DNA from: Sclerotinia nivalis
Lineage: Eukaryota; Ascomycota; Leotiomycetes; Helotiales; Sclerotiniaceae
Direction: 5' to 3'
DNA length: 64,000 bases
Assembly (NCBI GenBank): GCA_029531795.1
Contig: JAPEIS010000006.1
Coordinates: 1,302,001 to 1,366,000, forward strand
Under the pieces are notes generated by a model, which was not told the DNA's origin, did no database searches, and worked only from the letters and a program-made list of their open reading frames with translations. Within the stretch, counting starts at the first letter, position 1. Each line of letters opens with the position of its first letter. The position numbers and the translations under genes were made by a program. Below, piece by piece: positions 20,650-32,275 of this stretch.

Positions 20650-22541
20650 GGGTTTCTTCGATGTGAAGGATGATGAGATATAACACTTGATCTCGAGGGT
20701 GCATATTTGGGTTGATTTAGGGAAAATGTAATATCTCTCTTGATCGGTCAAAGGACGAGTATCACAACTGGATTATACACATTTCATGAAAATGTCGAGG
20801 AATAAATGGAAGGAAAAAGGGTAGCCAATAAGCTCTGTATCTTGCAAGAAACTCAAATGAGAATAATCAGCCGAAGAGTAATAATGCATGGAGAATTTAA
20901 AAGCTATGGTCCCAATAGGCATAACCCATTATCGTGGTTCAGTGAGGTCATATCACTGTGTTTCCTTGGAGGGTTGCCATCACATCATTCAAAAGCTCAT
21001 CCCGGCTTAGAAGTTCGATGTGATTGCTGGGGCAGTCATTCAGTATAATGCAATGGCTTTATAGATTATGCATTGCTCTTCAATATCAGGTCCCATCCTG
21101 AACAATGAACCCATTTGTACCAAAAAAATTGGGGCACTGGTCATATATCAGCTTAGGTCGTAGAACAATAATACCGAAATATTCAATTGTACTTTGAACA
21201 ATCATTTTTCCCCTCGAATATTAAACGAGTACCGGCTACTTCATAAAACAGTAGGCTCTTTCGATGTCCAACTTCGGCGGAGAAAGCAACCTATTTTACT
21301 TATCTGGATGATGTTCATTGGCTACTTGGACATCAGCTAATAACTAGCTTAATTTGACAACCGAAGTCCCTCAATCTTTAAATCTTTTCATAAAAAGGTC
21401 AAATAGCATCCATGTATATATCCGTGTAGGATGTTGCGTAATCTGTACAGCTGCAGCTACAGCTACCTCGCGGGATGAATTCAGTAATCACTCTGGCGCA
21501 TCGGCCAAGACAAAACCTTTAGGTGGGATGTCTCTGGTTATGGCTGTGGCTATGGCTATGGCAAAACCTTTTTCTATAGTTGCTTGTTTTAGCTTTATAC
21601 TTAGTAGTCTTTTATTCTCCGTAGGTAGGAAGCCCTTGAAGCTTAGATACAAAACTTCAAAACTCGAAGCAGGTACCACAGGAGTATTTTGGAGCTCAAC
21701 AATCACCTTTATTTGAAAACATGACTTTTGCGAGGACTTGCAAGCAAGTAGTCAGCGCGACTAAGGAAGGAAAGTAAAAGACGGCATCTCAACTTTGCAG
21801 TTCGTAGACTTAGAGTTTCCATTCTAATACCTCAGCTTTGGGGTTTGAGTTCCGAATTGTACGAAAAAAGCACATGAGTGAAATCATTCCAGAGCACGAT
21901 ATCAGCATATTGATATGTTCAAGCCTAGTCTTTTCTAGATCTAAGTATAGCTTAAAAGAAGTATAGATTGAATTGATTGACATGTTCCGATATTGGTGTT
22001 CGATGGAATTGTTTAATCATTTCAACTTTCTTCCGATTCTCCTGCTTTTTTGAAGCCAATTATCGGTTGGCAATTATATCGAATATTTACTCGATGGAGT
22101 GAGTAGACCGTAATTCCTTCATAGATGTTTCTCTTTGATTGTCCGCAGCCTTTGATATGATGTATTTTCGTTACCTCATTTTTAAAGTTACGGGTACCGC
22201 TGATGGGCATCTAGACAAGAAGTAATTAGACACCAGTGGTCAAGTAACCCTCGATGTCGTTCCTCATCGTCATCTTCATCTTCATTTTTGATCATTTTGT
22301 TGTATTCACATCTAGACAATTCAGCCTTTCACTTCATTCATTGCTGGCCAACTTGTTTGTTCCAATGTTTCATTCCATGTTTTCACCCAGTCAATTTCTA
22401 CCCAAAAAAGAAACATGTAATTCTCATTCGCTCCAATAGTCATTTTGGCTATGGCACTCCTTGTTGCTAATTAATGCGGCCCCTAACAGGATACACCTGT
22501 GATCTTATGGCATGAGATGCTGAGCGATTTTACTTCAGAGA
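20650..22541. other. Intergenic between GH3 gene and the Ginger-like transposon
   Basis: No gene seen. It contains a (TATGGC)n-like short repeat near 21540-21560. The sequence becomes AT-rich towards the transposon. Confidence 0.5.
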
Positions 22542-22545
22542 GATT

Positions 22546-22588
22546 TGTTCCGGGCCATTGCGCAACATTCTCATTCCGAAATGAACTA
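22546..22588 (+). repeat. Left terminal inverted repeat of the Ginger-like element
   Basis: The first 17 bases match the right end perfectly; the remainder matches with scattered differences, mostly C/T. Confidence 0.85.
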
Positions 22589-22766
22589 TGTTGATTCCGG
22601 AATAGATTAGCTCATTGAGCAATGCCCTAGTTTATTCGTCAATAAACTTAATTTTGAAATGGGCTAGCTTATTATGCAATGCATCCCGTTCAAGTAAAAA
22701 TGAGGTTATTCGCAAATGAGCTAGCTCAATCACAAATACCCTAGATATTCACACTACCTTAATTAA

Positions 22767-25237
22767 ATGAATTCTTACAGGATTTTCAATTTTTTCTTTT
22801 TCAATACATTATCTATATATCATCTATTCATTTTATTATTCAAAATGTTATCCAACATCACTATCCAGATCCAAAATCAAGCTTTCAATTCAGATTTCGA
22901 CTCTTTTCCACATATTATTCATACAGAATTCAATATAATGATTACCAACCCTGTCTACAAATCGAAAGAACATTTAGATATATATATATAACATAAAACT
23001 ATCGAATTCCTTAAAGATTTTACCCTTAAAACTAGAACTCAAAAAGAATACAATATTAAACACTCCGTAATAACGAAATATCTACTTCAGAGGGATCATT
23101 TATTTCGAAAAGCCTACAATCGTTACCCAATTCGTTATATTTTATCGAATAGGAAGGTTTTTAACCTTATTAAATCAACTCATTTACAGCTAAACCATTG
23201 CGGCCAAGATAAACTCCATCACGAAATCAATACAGAATATCATGGGATTTTCAATAAGAAATGCAATTGGGTAGCCTGATATTATCGATATTACATTTTT
23301 AATAAAATATAGGCCTCAAAAAAACCTTTGCAGTTAATCAAAGTTTCCTAAATTTGGAAAAGAGTTCAGGTTGATTTTATTGATCAAAGGTATTCCCCAG
23401 ATAATAAATATACTTGAATATTGCATATTAAAGATCATTATAGTAAGTATATTCAATTATATACTTTAAAAAGCAAGTATACCGAAAATATTATAGATTG
23501 CCTCTCCATTTTTATAATGGTTTTCTATCTAATAATCATTCTTCAATACGATAATGGAAAGGAGTTTAAAAATGTGATTCTTTTCATTATACCTACCCAG
23601 ACAAACTAAATTCCTTTCTTTATTCCTTTTTTTATTTATTTTTTATTCTCCTTTTTTGAAAAAACATCAATCAGTAAATAATCATGTTTATTATACAAAT
23701 CGTAACATGTTTATATTATTATATTAATTGAAACATTTTATAAATACAATCTTAATTTTATTATACAAATATAATATTAAACTTATCAATGGAGTTCCTC
23801 GAACCCTTCAAATGTAAGGGTTTGTGGAACAAACAAATGGAATGGTAGAAACGAAGCTAGCCGTATAGAAAATCGATAATAATTCGGTCGAATGGATACA
23901 GGCTTTACCTGAAATATCGATATCGATTAATAAACAATATCATTCTGATATAAAGGCATACCTATGGAAGATGGTTTTCAGGGATCGCATATCACCTAAA
24001 TGGCTGAATGTTACAGAGAAACTATTGGAGGATAATGTTGAATATAAAAAAGAAAAACTTTTATCGGAAAAGGATCTCGAACCTGAAATTATTTCAAACA
24101 AAAGCCCAATTTCGATACTACCTACGATAATATTATTATTTTTACATCCATTTATAATATCTGTATCATCTACAAAAGAATTTATACCTTCCTTTGTAGA
24201 TAATATTGATCAAATATTCGATATTCAAACAAAACCTCTGCAAGATTCTCAATTTGAAAAAGGACGAACTATTGCAACAACTATCATATTTCCTAGAAAA
24301 AGCTTTCATCTTCAAACACCTCTTTCAATACACAATATTCTCTTTTTAAAAGAGATATATAAAACAAAAACTATAAAACTATTATCCGATAAACAACTTG
24401 ATTATAAGGATCCAGAAGATAGAACTACAAACCTCTCTCAACTCCATCCTAAGAACATTTTTCAATAGCCTAACTATCTCGTTACCCTGCACTCTACCCC
24501 CCCCCCCGCTATTGAAAGATCCTACCCCCTTACCAGATGATTTTCAAACCGATCTACAACCCGATGTTACCCTTCAAAATGATACTATTCGCAAAGAACC
24601 TTTAAAAAGTATTACTGATCCTATTCTTCAACATATTCAATTCGAAACCATTAAAAATCGAAATCGTATAAATACAAAATATACAAAAAGTCATCAAATC
24701 ACTGAATTTGCAATTAGTAATATCGTAGCATTGGCTATACCCAAAGGTACTAAGGTAAATACTGACAATAAAAGAATATACGTTTGTATTCTTAAACAAG
24801 AATATTTTCATAAATATCGAATTCAGATTGAATATAATATTCTGAAAACCTTAATACTTATTCGGAAACTTAATAAAATACCCCCTTCTATTATTAATAG
24901 CACTTATATTAATAACCCCAATACCTCTATTCTTATTAGCATAATCGCAAAAAAAGCATCAACAACAATGAGAATCCTAATCTCTTATAAATATAAGATT
25001 AAATATCATACAAATCGATACAATTGCTTCAAAAATAAACAAAAATGTTCGGTTTATTGTTACACAGATGATGATTTTGATTATAGTTTTCTTGTTAGCT
25101 TAGCATTACAAACGGAAAAAGCATTATTATTGAAAGAAAAGAAAAACAATAAAAACATCAATAACGATAGCGAGGTTGAAGTTCATAACGACGACAAAAT
25201 TGTAGACTTCTTTTTTCATCGAAAGAGCAAACAATAA
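22767..25237 (+). pseudogene. Degraded integrase-type transposase (KRBA2-like) with C-terminal Cys-rich domain
   Basis: A zinc-binding HHCC-like region is first (HLQLNHCGQDKLHHEI near 23180-23225). The DDE core follows: VDFIDQRYSPDN (about 23370), HIKDHYSKYIQLYTLKSKYT, QYDNGKEFKN (about 23550), and GFVEQTNGMVETK (about 23820). Then come WIQALPEISISINKQYH, VFRDRISPKWLNVTE and, from 24700, AISNIVALAIPKGTKVNTDN. A C-terminal CXC-like segment has NCFKNKQKCSVYC. All three catalytic acids remain, but several stops (for example in VA*YYRYY and LAV*KIDNN) and an extra AT-rich block of about 150-200 nt (about 23610-23790) break the protein. The exact start is uncertain. Integrases of this kind cut and paste their own element. 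Confidence 0.75.
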
Positions 25238-25435
25238 CGAATTGATATATTTAAAAGAACTTATTAATGTAGATATTAGTTTATTATACAATGAATTTAA
25301 GATATTGAATATATTGATTTTGTATAAACTTAGTTCATTTACAAATGAACCTAACTCATTTGTGAATACCCTCACTCCCACCTATTTCGGTATCAACTAA
25401 CTCATTTCGCAACCTAACCCATTGCGGAATAAACT

Positions 25436-25478
25436 AAGTTCATTTCGGAATATCAAAATTACGCAATGGCCCGGAACA
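25436..25478 (-). repeat. Right terminal inverted repeat of the Ginger-like element
   Basis: Complement of the left end; flanked outside by GATT, the same four bases as left of the element. Confidence 0.85.
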
Positions 25479-25511
25479 GATTGTACACATTCACATGACC
25501 TCGAAGGAGGA

Positions 25512-25518
25512 CGATGAC

Positions 25519-25598
<80 letters not shown>
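25512..25598. repeat. (GAT)n trinucleotide microsatellite
   Basis: About 29 triplets of GAT/ATG, between the transposon and the pectate lyase relic. It would read poly-Asp, poly-Met or poly-stop by frame; no gene evidence. Confidence 0.9.
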
Positions 25599-25661
25599 CA
25601 TTTGTGGTTCTTCAATGTTAGTGATCAAAAACATTTACCATAGTCTCCTTGTCACCCGAAC

Positions 25662-26581
25662 TTGACTCTCAAAATATTTCAAAGCAATGCTGATGCTAAC
25701 GTGTCACACAGCACTGAAGCAACCTCCACTGCTGAATCAAGCTCCCGTGCTGAAGCAATCACCTTGAAAGAATTCACAAAATCTACTTCTACAGCTAAAG
25801 CATCCAAGTCTCAACTTCAACTTCATCCAACTATTCAGGTTCTTCCGGATCTAAATCTTCAAGTGCCGGCGCATCAAACTATGACCACTGCACCATCCTC
25901 TGGCAATCCAGTAACCGGCACCACTGGCGGTTCCATGCCCTCCTCCTTAGGTAGCTTTGCCCTCTCAAGTGTCAAAACAAGCGCTGAGTGAATCTTTTGA
26001 TAGTGGAACGCTCATATATGATCGAGGAGTCAGCTGCACAAGCGGCGAAGGCGGCGACAGCGACGCCTCTTCCAATTGAAGCCGGGACCCCTTTCTAATG
26101 TTATCATCGGGCCCAAACAAATGGAAGGTGTGGTGGTCAGCCTTCGCGGGGATGCTTCCTCGATTGAGATCTAGAATGCTGGTGCTACGACCAAGACTTC
26201 TGGAGGAGGAGCTTTTGACGCCAAAGTTAACGTGCTTCAGCATAATGGAGCGGGAACCCTGCTGGTTTCTGATTTAACCATCGATAGTTTTGGTACATTT
26301 TATAGATCGTGTGGTAACTACAAGGCTATTTATGAGGGGCGTCGACATATTATTATGGATTTGAATAACCGCGAGCGGTGGATTCGCTCTTGCTGGTATG
26401 TTCTCTAATCCCTTACACTCCCCTCGTTATTCGTATAATAGTGTCGTTTTCGAGAATATTTACTAATTATCTATCTACAGGTATCATCTACAATTACGGA
26501 GAAACCGCTATTCTCACCAAAGTCGCGGCAAAGGATGTCGGGTATCTCCTTCATACGCGAGAATATTATCCCACTGTGTGA
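25662..26581 (+). pseudogene. Pectate lyase (PL3-type) pseudogene
   Basis: A Ser/Thr/Ala-rich N-terminal stretch (25662-25991) leads into SSVKTSAE and a TGA. Out of frame then come SFDSGTLIYDRGVSCT and GEGGDSDA (about 25993-26072). Next are NVIIGPKQMEGV, a TAG, TKTSGGGAFDAKVNVLQHNG, SDLTIDSFGTFYRSCGNYK and HIIMDLNN (26095-26370). A further frame change leads to ASGGFALAG, an intron with GT...AG ends (about 26396-26480) and IIYNYGETAILTKVAA, ending TGA 26579-26581. The order is that of secreted PL3 pectate lyases, which cleave polygalacturonate in plant walls by beta-elimination. Part of the middle appears deleted (the segment after QMEGV is short), and there are at least two frameshifts and two stops. 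No signal peptide can be placed. Confidence 0.7.
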
Positions 26582-29500
26582 AATAATACCTCATCGATTT
26601 TACTCTTTAGCTTCAACCATCAATATAGTCAATAGTCATTTTCTAACAGATTACCGAACACCGCATTTGAAGCCACTATTGAAGTCAAAGAACTGTAAAT
26701 TATATTTAGGTCCCTTCCTCTAAATTAATCAAAGAGATAAACCTTGATCCTTTCCATAACCTATAGCATTTTCAATGTTTAATCTAACCTATAGCTCCGA
26801 TCTATCCCATCTCGACTGAAGAAATCTAAAAGCGATGTGTAAAATCTCAAAATTCCAAGTTTGGCTTGGCACTTTTCGATCTGGAAGTAATATTGTGTCT
26901 TCCATATCATAGCAACTCGGACGGTGTTATGTTTACGGGTGAGGAAGTAGTATGGGATGCGACTTTAGGCTTCCAGCATTAAGTGATCCTCGGACCTATA
27001 TATTGCTACTTGTGGAAGACGGGATGGTATAGATGTATAGCTTCGTTCGGTTCGGTTTGGGTTCATACTGAAATTGAGCATTAATTAATATCCGTTGATG
27101 GCGTATTTCATACGCTAGCACTAGCACTTACAATTTAGTTCATATCTTCATCACTATCACTGCTCGTGATCGTCTATTCTCCCACAGCACATGCCGTGTT
27201 GAATACTACTTCGGCATCGACTCAGGAATTAGTCCAAAATCGAACTTAGCTGCCGATATATCGGCGAGTCATTTTTATGTCTGTGATGCAACTGAAAGGG
27301 TACCAGCTGCGAACATTGAGCTGGGACCCGGACCGGAGAGAATGAGTGTAATGAAGTCAATATGGACCTTTATCATATCTGATCTATCACATCAGCCCGA
27401 TACTGCAAATGTTTCGGCCCGGAACCCGTACTTCTCTGCCCATAAAACGGATTCATAATATGCAACGGGATCGCTCGCTGCGGGATTAGGTCACTTCGCG
27501 ATCGACTACAGTAGAACCTCGCTATACCACAGTATTTCAAATCTATCACAATTAGCCCGATCCTGCAAATGTTTTCGATCAGCGTCCGTTGAACTAGCTA
27601 CGTAAACCCAGCTTCCTCTTTTCGCCATGTAGATTTCCAAAATGGTTAGTTGCAGCTGTTCAACTGCATATCTGATCTATCACTCTTCTCGGCCCATGAG
27701 CTATAATGCTTCATATTATTTTTAACATGTGGAGTGAATCTTGATAACGAGTTCCGCGATCGAAGATAGATTTGCCGAGTGGGATATGCAATGTACATAT
27801 CTCATGGTGAAGTGATGGCCAATAACTTCTTCGAAGCTCCATAAAGATGGAACTCACATGACCGAATTTTCATGCGGGACATCGATTAGATCACCATCAT
27901 CTTTTCTTTCCGAAGCGCCCCGATGTATCACGTCCCTGAACGGTGTGTCCGCTCCCCATATGAATCTCAACCAAGTTACGAATATGCACATGAAGAAGTG
28001 AAGGAGGGGTAACGAAACTCACATGATCGAAACTTCATGCGGGTCATCTCCACCGTCTCGATACCACATCCGTAAATACCTGCATAATCTCGCATTCCAT
28101 TTCTAGAAAACTCGGCATCGAAAGATCACGAAAATCAAGAAAATCAAGAAATGCCTCATATTGAAAGCGTTTCTCTCTCTATTTTTACTCCCGTACATAT
28201 GCATGGCCAATCTTAACTCTTCGCAGCCAATAAATTCTAATAGTCGCGAGGATCCGAGACTCACATGACTGGAATCTCATGCGGGCCATACAGTTGGTCA
28301 CATCACAAATGCACAATCGGCATGCAGGAATCTTTCGATGGACTAACTCGACATAGATATGGAGGGAGAAGTGTGCATGAGAAGGCCCGAGAATGGCTTG
28401 ACTTTCTGCATGTTTTGTTTTTTTGAGCATGTGTATGTAGGTAGTTAGGCTTATTTACTGGAGATTAGAGTTTGGGTTTAGTTTTGGCTTTAGCGGGGGT
28501 GGATACTTGGTTGGGTAGGAATGGTTGGAGCTTGGCTATATATGCCTGGGCGCTTATGAAGTTTATTACGATTGCGAGGTTCAGGAAATGAGGCGGCGTA
28601 ATCTCAGACAACTTTTCTTCAATGTTGTTTTTGCGTGTGGCTGTTATGCGCTGCTCTAAGGCCGTTTTCAGGGCTTACAATAAGGTTATATGTGTGTGTT
28701 TGTTCTCGGAATACATGTGTGTCTAGCTAGGTTTCCTCGGTTCTAGCTGAAGACATAAAAATATATCACATCACTTCATCCAGGCGGCATATTTCCTACG
28801 TATCAATACCACATATAGTTAGCATTCCCGCGCTTATAACACGATAATCTAATATGAAAAACTGTGCCGTAGAGCAAGAGCTCAAAAGAGGACCGGAGTC
28901 TTCGGTAAGAGCGCTTATTTACGGATATGGCGGTGATGATATTATATACTTACCAACAAGTAATCGTAGGATTTCTCCAGGTTATCTGTGCCGTGCCTTT
29001 ACATCTGTTAGTTTTGACATATGTCAGAAGATGGGGTTGAGGGAACACAAAGACATGGTAATGAATGTCGGCTGGTACGGAGACATAGAATATGGAATAT
29101 GAAATTCGTATTTTGCCTTTGGGAGTACAAAAGCTCCTTTTACCTGCATGCATACCACCTCTCACATACCATCAATATGGCGATCTTCATATACCTAGTA
29201 GGTAAGGTAGGATTTACAGACGCACATACACGGTATGCGGACGCCAAATATCCATATCGTACCAGCCCACATATACGGGATTATCACAATGTCACCATAG
29301 CTTTCTTGTCCCTAGACGTTATTTTTCAGCGCACTAACCTCGGCTTCGGATTCCCTAAAAGAGTAGTAAATTGCTTGTTTATATGGCGGCGGGAGCCGGT
29401 TGGGCGTCGCTGACTCGCTCCATTTGTCGTAATGCTGACCAATCGGGGTATAAGCTTGTTTTGTCACGGATCCAGATGCATTGATATGAATTAGCATGGG

Positions 29501-31156
29501 CAGGAGGAATTGAGATCTGACAATTTCTGACGATTGCTGACATTGAAATTCTGCTCGTGCGAAGAGCTCTTGACGTCGTGAGCGACATGCTTCGTGCATG
29601 TGATTCTCACCTTAACCCACCTCATCAGTCAAGCAAAACTCGAGAGCCAAAGAATGTGGTAGTTGTTAGTTTGTAGATTTTCAATATTTTCATTTTATTT
29701 TCATTTTCAATCTTTTTTCTCGGTATCAAGTTCAAGCTCAAGATTACCTACACGCAAAATTGTATTCCTCCTCTTTCCACACTTAATAATCCATATACCA
29801 GACATGTAATCACAGTTCCTCCCTTAATCCCATAGCCAGTATGAAAGATTGCCTTTCCTTTATTCCCATTGCCTGTGCCGAAAAAGGAAACCCGCATCGA
29901 TACCTCCGTCTAACTCCGTCCGCAGGACGAGAGAAAGATTTTAGTGTTCTTCCAGACACTACCTTCAACTTATCATACATCAAGTATAATAGCATCGGAT
30001 AGTGAATGGAAGATGTAGTGATGAACTACGATTTGCTCTTCACTCCTTTCCCTACAAAATATCCGAACCCCCTACCCAAATCCTACAAGATATAAAACCC
30101 ATTCCCAACATGTAAGGTTCGATCGCCCCGACTCGCAGGTATTGATCGATTTGCATTGGAGATAATGAGCCGATATCGAGTTTGATTTCGCAAAAAGTCC
30201 GTCCATCCCGATAGAAGAAGTCGATCCTATCCTCGCTCCAAATCCCAAGCTCGACTAGCGAGAATTGAGAAATGTCGCACTCTGATGATACCATCTAAAC
30301 AATTTGTCCGTTTGTCCTCAAATCCATTGAAAAGAGACCCGGTATCTCGTCCATTGACTTGTTCCAATCTGCGCTGCAGATGGTCTTCTTAGCTCTGCAT
30401 ATTTCCAGTCTCTATTTTCGTGAACTCATAAATCATATGCCTTGATCTTTTGTCCAAGCAAAATCCATAAGCATTCATGATTCATAAAGCATAAACAGAA
30501 ACGAAAATGAAAGAACGTAGAAACACCCGGTTTTCCCTCCTCCCAAGACAAACGTAAGATGATAATCTCCAACGTCAAAAGAAAGTACAAAAAACAATAT
30601 ATCCAGACGCGCCCGTGAAGCCCTGCATTGCTGCGTTATCCTCTTAATAAAGATATTCTCTTTATGGGTAAAAAAATCTTGGAACTGTGCCAGAAAATGC
30701 TTCAAAATAACCCGCCTGTAGGTCCTGCCATATGCGTTGAAAGGAAAATTTGGAAACCGGTCTTGCGGTTTTGTGATGTCGTGTAAAAGCAAACCCAAAC
30801 CTCGCTGCGCTAAAATAAACCAAAAAAAGAAAATTGATGATAAGAAAATTGGTATCCTATTATGTATTTGTGAGGAAAGGAGATTGTTGTTCTTGGTGAT
30901 TATTAAGTATGATTTGTTCCCAGGATATCATTTGTTCGCTCGATCGCTGATGAGGAGATGATGATGTAAAAACGCCGTTAAGTGCCCTCGGAGGTATCAA
31001 ATGCCGCTAAAGAAATTTGCCGGTGCCATGTATGTATGTAATTTTGTTGTCTTGTACAAAGGCTTTGAGCCATGGTAATTGTGTCTTATATTGTCGCCTG
31101 CCCTAAGCCCCCGGGCGGGTAGTAGGGGGATTATTCAAAGATCCAGGCCTTGGTTG
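26582..31156. other. Gene-poor region with dispersed short repeats
   Basis: No convincing gene on either strand. Short repeats are described separately: three 30-nt elements (27853-28289) and related blocks with AGCCCGATnCTGCAAATGTTT (27391-27412 and 27554-27575). The blocks are introduced by ATCTATCAC, which recurs near 27672. Open frames at 28854-29102, 29021-29413 and 30475-30798 lack recognisable domains. Confidence 0.4.
27853..28289 (-). repeat. Three spaced copies of a 30-nt element
   Basis: Copies are at 27853-27882, 28018-28047 and 28260-28289, each exactly 30 nt. Each starts CTCACATGA, has 8 variable bases, then TCATGCGGG, any base, CAT. CATGA and TCATG form an inverted pair around the 8-nt centre. 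On the minus strand each reads ATGnCCCGCATGA... and ends CATGTGAG, so it could also be a repeated micro-exon start plus splice donor (GTGAGT). Confidence 0.65.
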
Positions 31157-32275
31157 TCACATCGTTGTGGCGTACTCCTGATATCGGTCCCATCCACCTC
31201 CGAACCCACCGAATCCCCCATATCCCATACCGCAGTGTTGTTGTGCTAACATGCTTGGTAAGGGAAGTGCAGGAATTGGCGCACTCACTTGTGGTGCACT
31301 GTAGAAAAGGCCGCCTGTGGTGAATGGCTGGCTGTAAGATGGTGTGGGGGAAGGCAATTGAATCTCATTTAAGCCCACATTTACCCACAAAGATTGGGTA
31401 TCGGAAGAGGACATGGAAGATGTAGTACTTGGACTTGAAGGAAGCATCCTCCATGGGTCAACAGGAGCTGCAGTGGTTACTGGTATCGTGGGTTGCGACC
31501 ACCAATTCATGCCAGCTGGTGAGCTAGGCAACAAAGTTGGAGGTCTGACCACATCGACAACCCTTGGTGGTGGGGGAAGTAGAGGAAGGAAAAGTCCCAT
31601 GATGTTGTTCTTGACTTCATCACTTTTACCGCATAGCAATTCACCAGCTCCATCCTCTTCCAGTCCCTCCAATGCAGAGACATGAGTTCTGTAGACGAAC
31701 TTGTTGATGGCTTGAATGAAATCCTCGTGCATCTTCTTCACTTGCTGATCCTTCTCCGACCAGTTGTAGGTATTCGCTGCAATATCCAGGCAATGCACTT
31801 CCTTGTGAAACTCGATCAGGGATTCTATCGTATCTGGAGTAAGTTTATAGGCAACCTCGTTTCTTAATACCATATCCACATGGACAACATAAGCTTCGAT
31901 ATGAATGAGTTGATAGTTGAACATGGCCTCAACTAATGGATTTGAGTCTTCGCGTCTTTGTTCCGGAGCTTTCGATAGCATCAAAGATCCAAGAGTCCAT
32001 ATCGCAGTTGAGGAAGATAATGTTTCTGTTAAGCATCTTTGGTGCTGGGGTACACTGTTGAGAGGACGTTTTATGCGATTTATACGCTTTAAGGTTTGTG
32101 TTAACCATGGCTCAACCTTTGAACTTAACACAACATTGACAGATGAAGCTCTTGGTGCAAAAGCAGCTGCCGAAGCAGGAAGTAATTGAGGAGGCATTGA
32201 GGTAAAGTTCAATGGAAAATATTGAAGACGGGTATAGAGCGACGAGACAGATATAAATTCGAGGACAAATGTCAA
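31157..32275 (-). CDS. Hypothetical protein (372 aa, or 346 aa from Met27)
   Basis: Uninterrupted minus-strand frame with better base composition than its surroundings. Met at 32197 (MPPQLLPASAAAFAPRAS) is a plausible alternative start. Residues about 90-220 look helical and ordered (EAMFNYQLIHIEAYVVHVD, LIEFHKEVHCLDIAANTY, KKMHEDFIQAINKFVYRTH). The C-terminal about 150 residues are Pro/Ser-rich, ending in a Gly-rich patch (GMGYGGFGGFGGGW). No signal peptide or membrane segment is clear. I do not recognise the family. No neighbour suggests a role. Confidence 0.55.
   Translation of the reverse strand: MTFVLEFISVSSLYTRLQYFPLNFTSMPPQLLPASAAAFAPRASSVNVVLSSKVEPWLTQTLKRINRIKRPLNSVPQHQRCLTETLSSSTAIWTLGSLMLSKAPEQRREDSNPLVEAMFNYQLIHIEAYVVHVDMVLRNEVAYKLTPDTIESLIEFHKEVHCLDIAANTYNWSEKDQQVKKMHEDFIQAINKFVYRTHVSALEGLEEDGAGELLCGKSDEVKNNIMGLFLPLLPPPPRVVDVVRPPTLLPSSPAGMNWWSQPTIPVTTAAPVDPWRMLPSSPSTTSSMSSSDTQSLWVNVGLNEIQLPSPTPSYSQPFTTGGLFYSAPQVSAPIPALPLPSMLAQQHCGMGYGGFGGFGGGWDRYQEYATTM

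Larger units (their letters stand above)
22546..25478 (+). mobile_element. Ginger/KRBA2-like DNA transposon with TIRs and GATT target duplication
   Basis: The element is bounded by a perfect 17-bp inverted pair, TGTTCCGGGCCATTGCG at 22546 and its complement ending at 25478. Homology continues with mismatches to the block ATTCCGAAATGAACT about 40 bp in. Weaker subterminal similarity extends to roughly 190 bp (repeats of the AATGAGYTAG and CAAATACC kind). GATT at 22542-22545 and again at 25479-25482 is the likely 4-bp target duplication. Inside is one damaged integrase-like frame. Elements combining a retroviral-type DDE integrase, TG...CA ends and 4-bp duplications fit the Ginger superfamily. 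Length 2,933 bp. Very AT-rich inside with many stops, consistent with RIP. Confidence 0.75.

Noticed and set aside
25397..25615. Minus-strand frame coding for a long poly-His run
   Set aside because: It is only the (GAT)n microsatellite read in one frame, overlapping the transposon end.
27507..27530. TA-CAGTAGAACCTCGCTATACC, similar to pogo/Tigger-type transposon tips
   Set aside because: No matching inverted end or transposase nearby; could be a lone fragment but not supportable.
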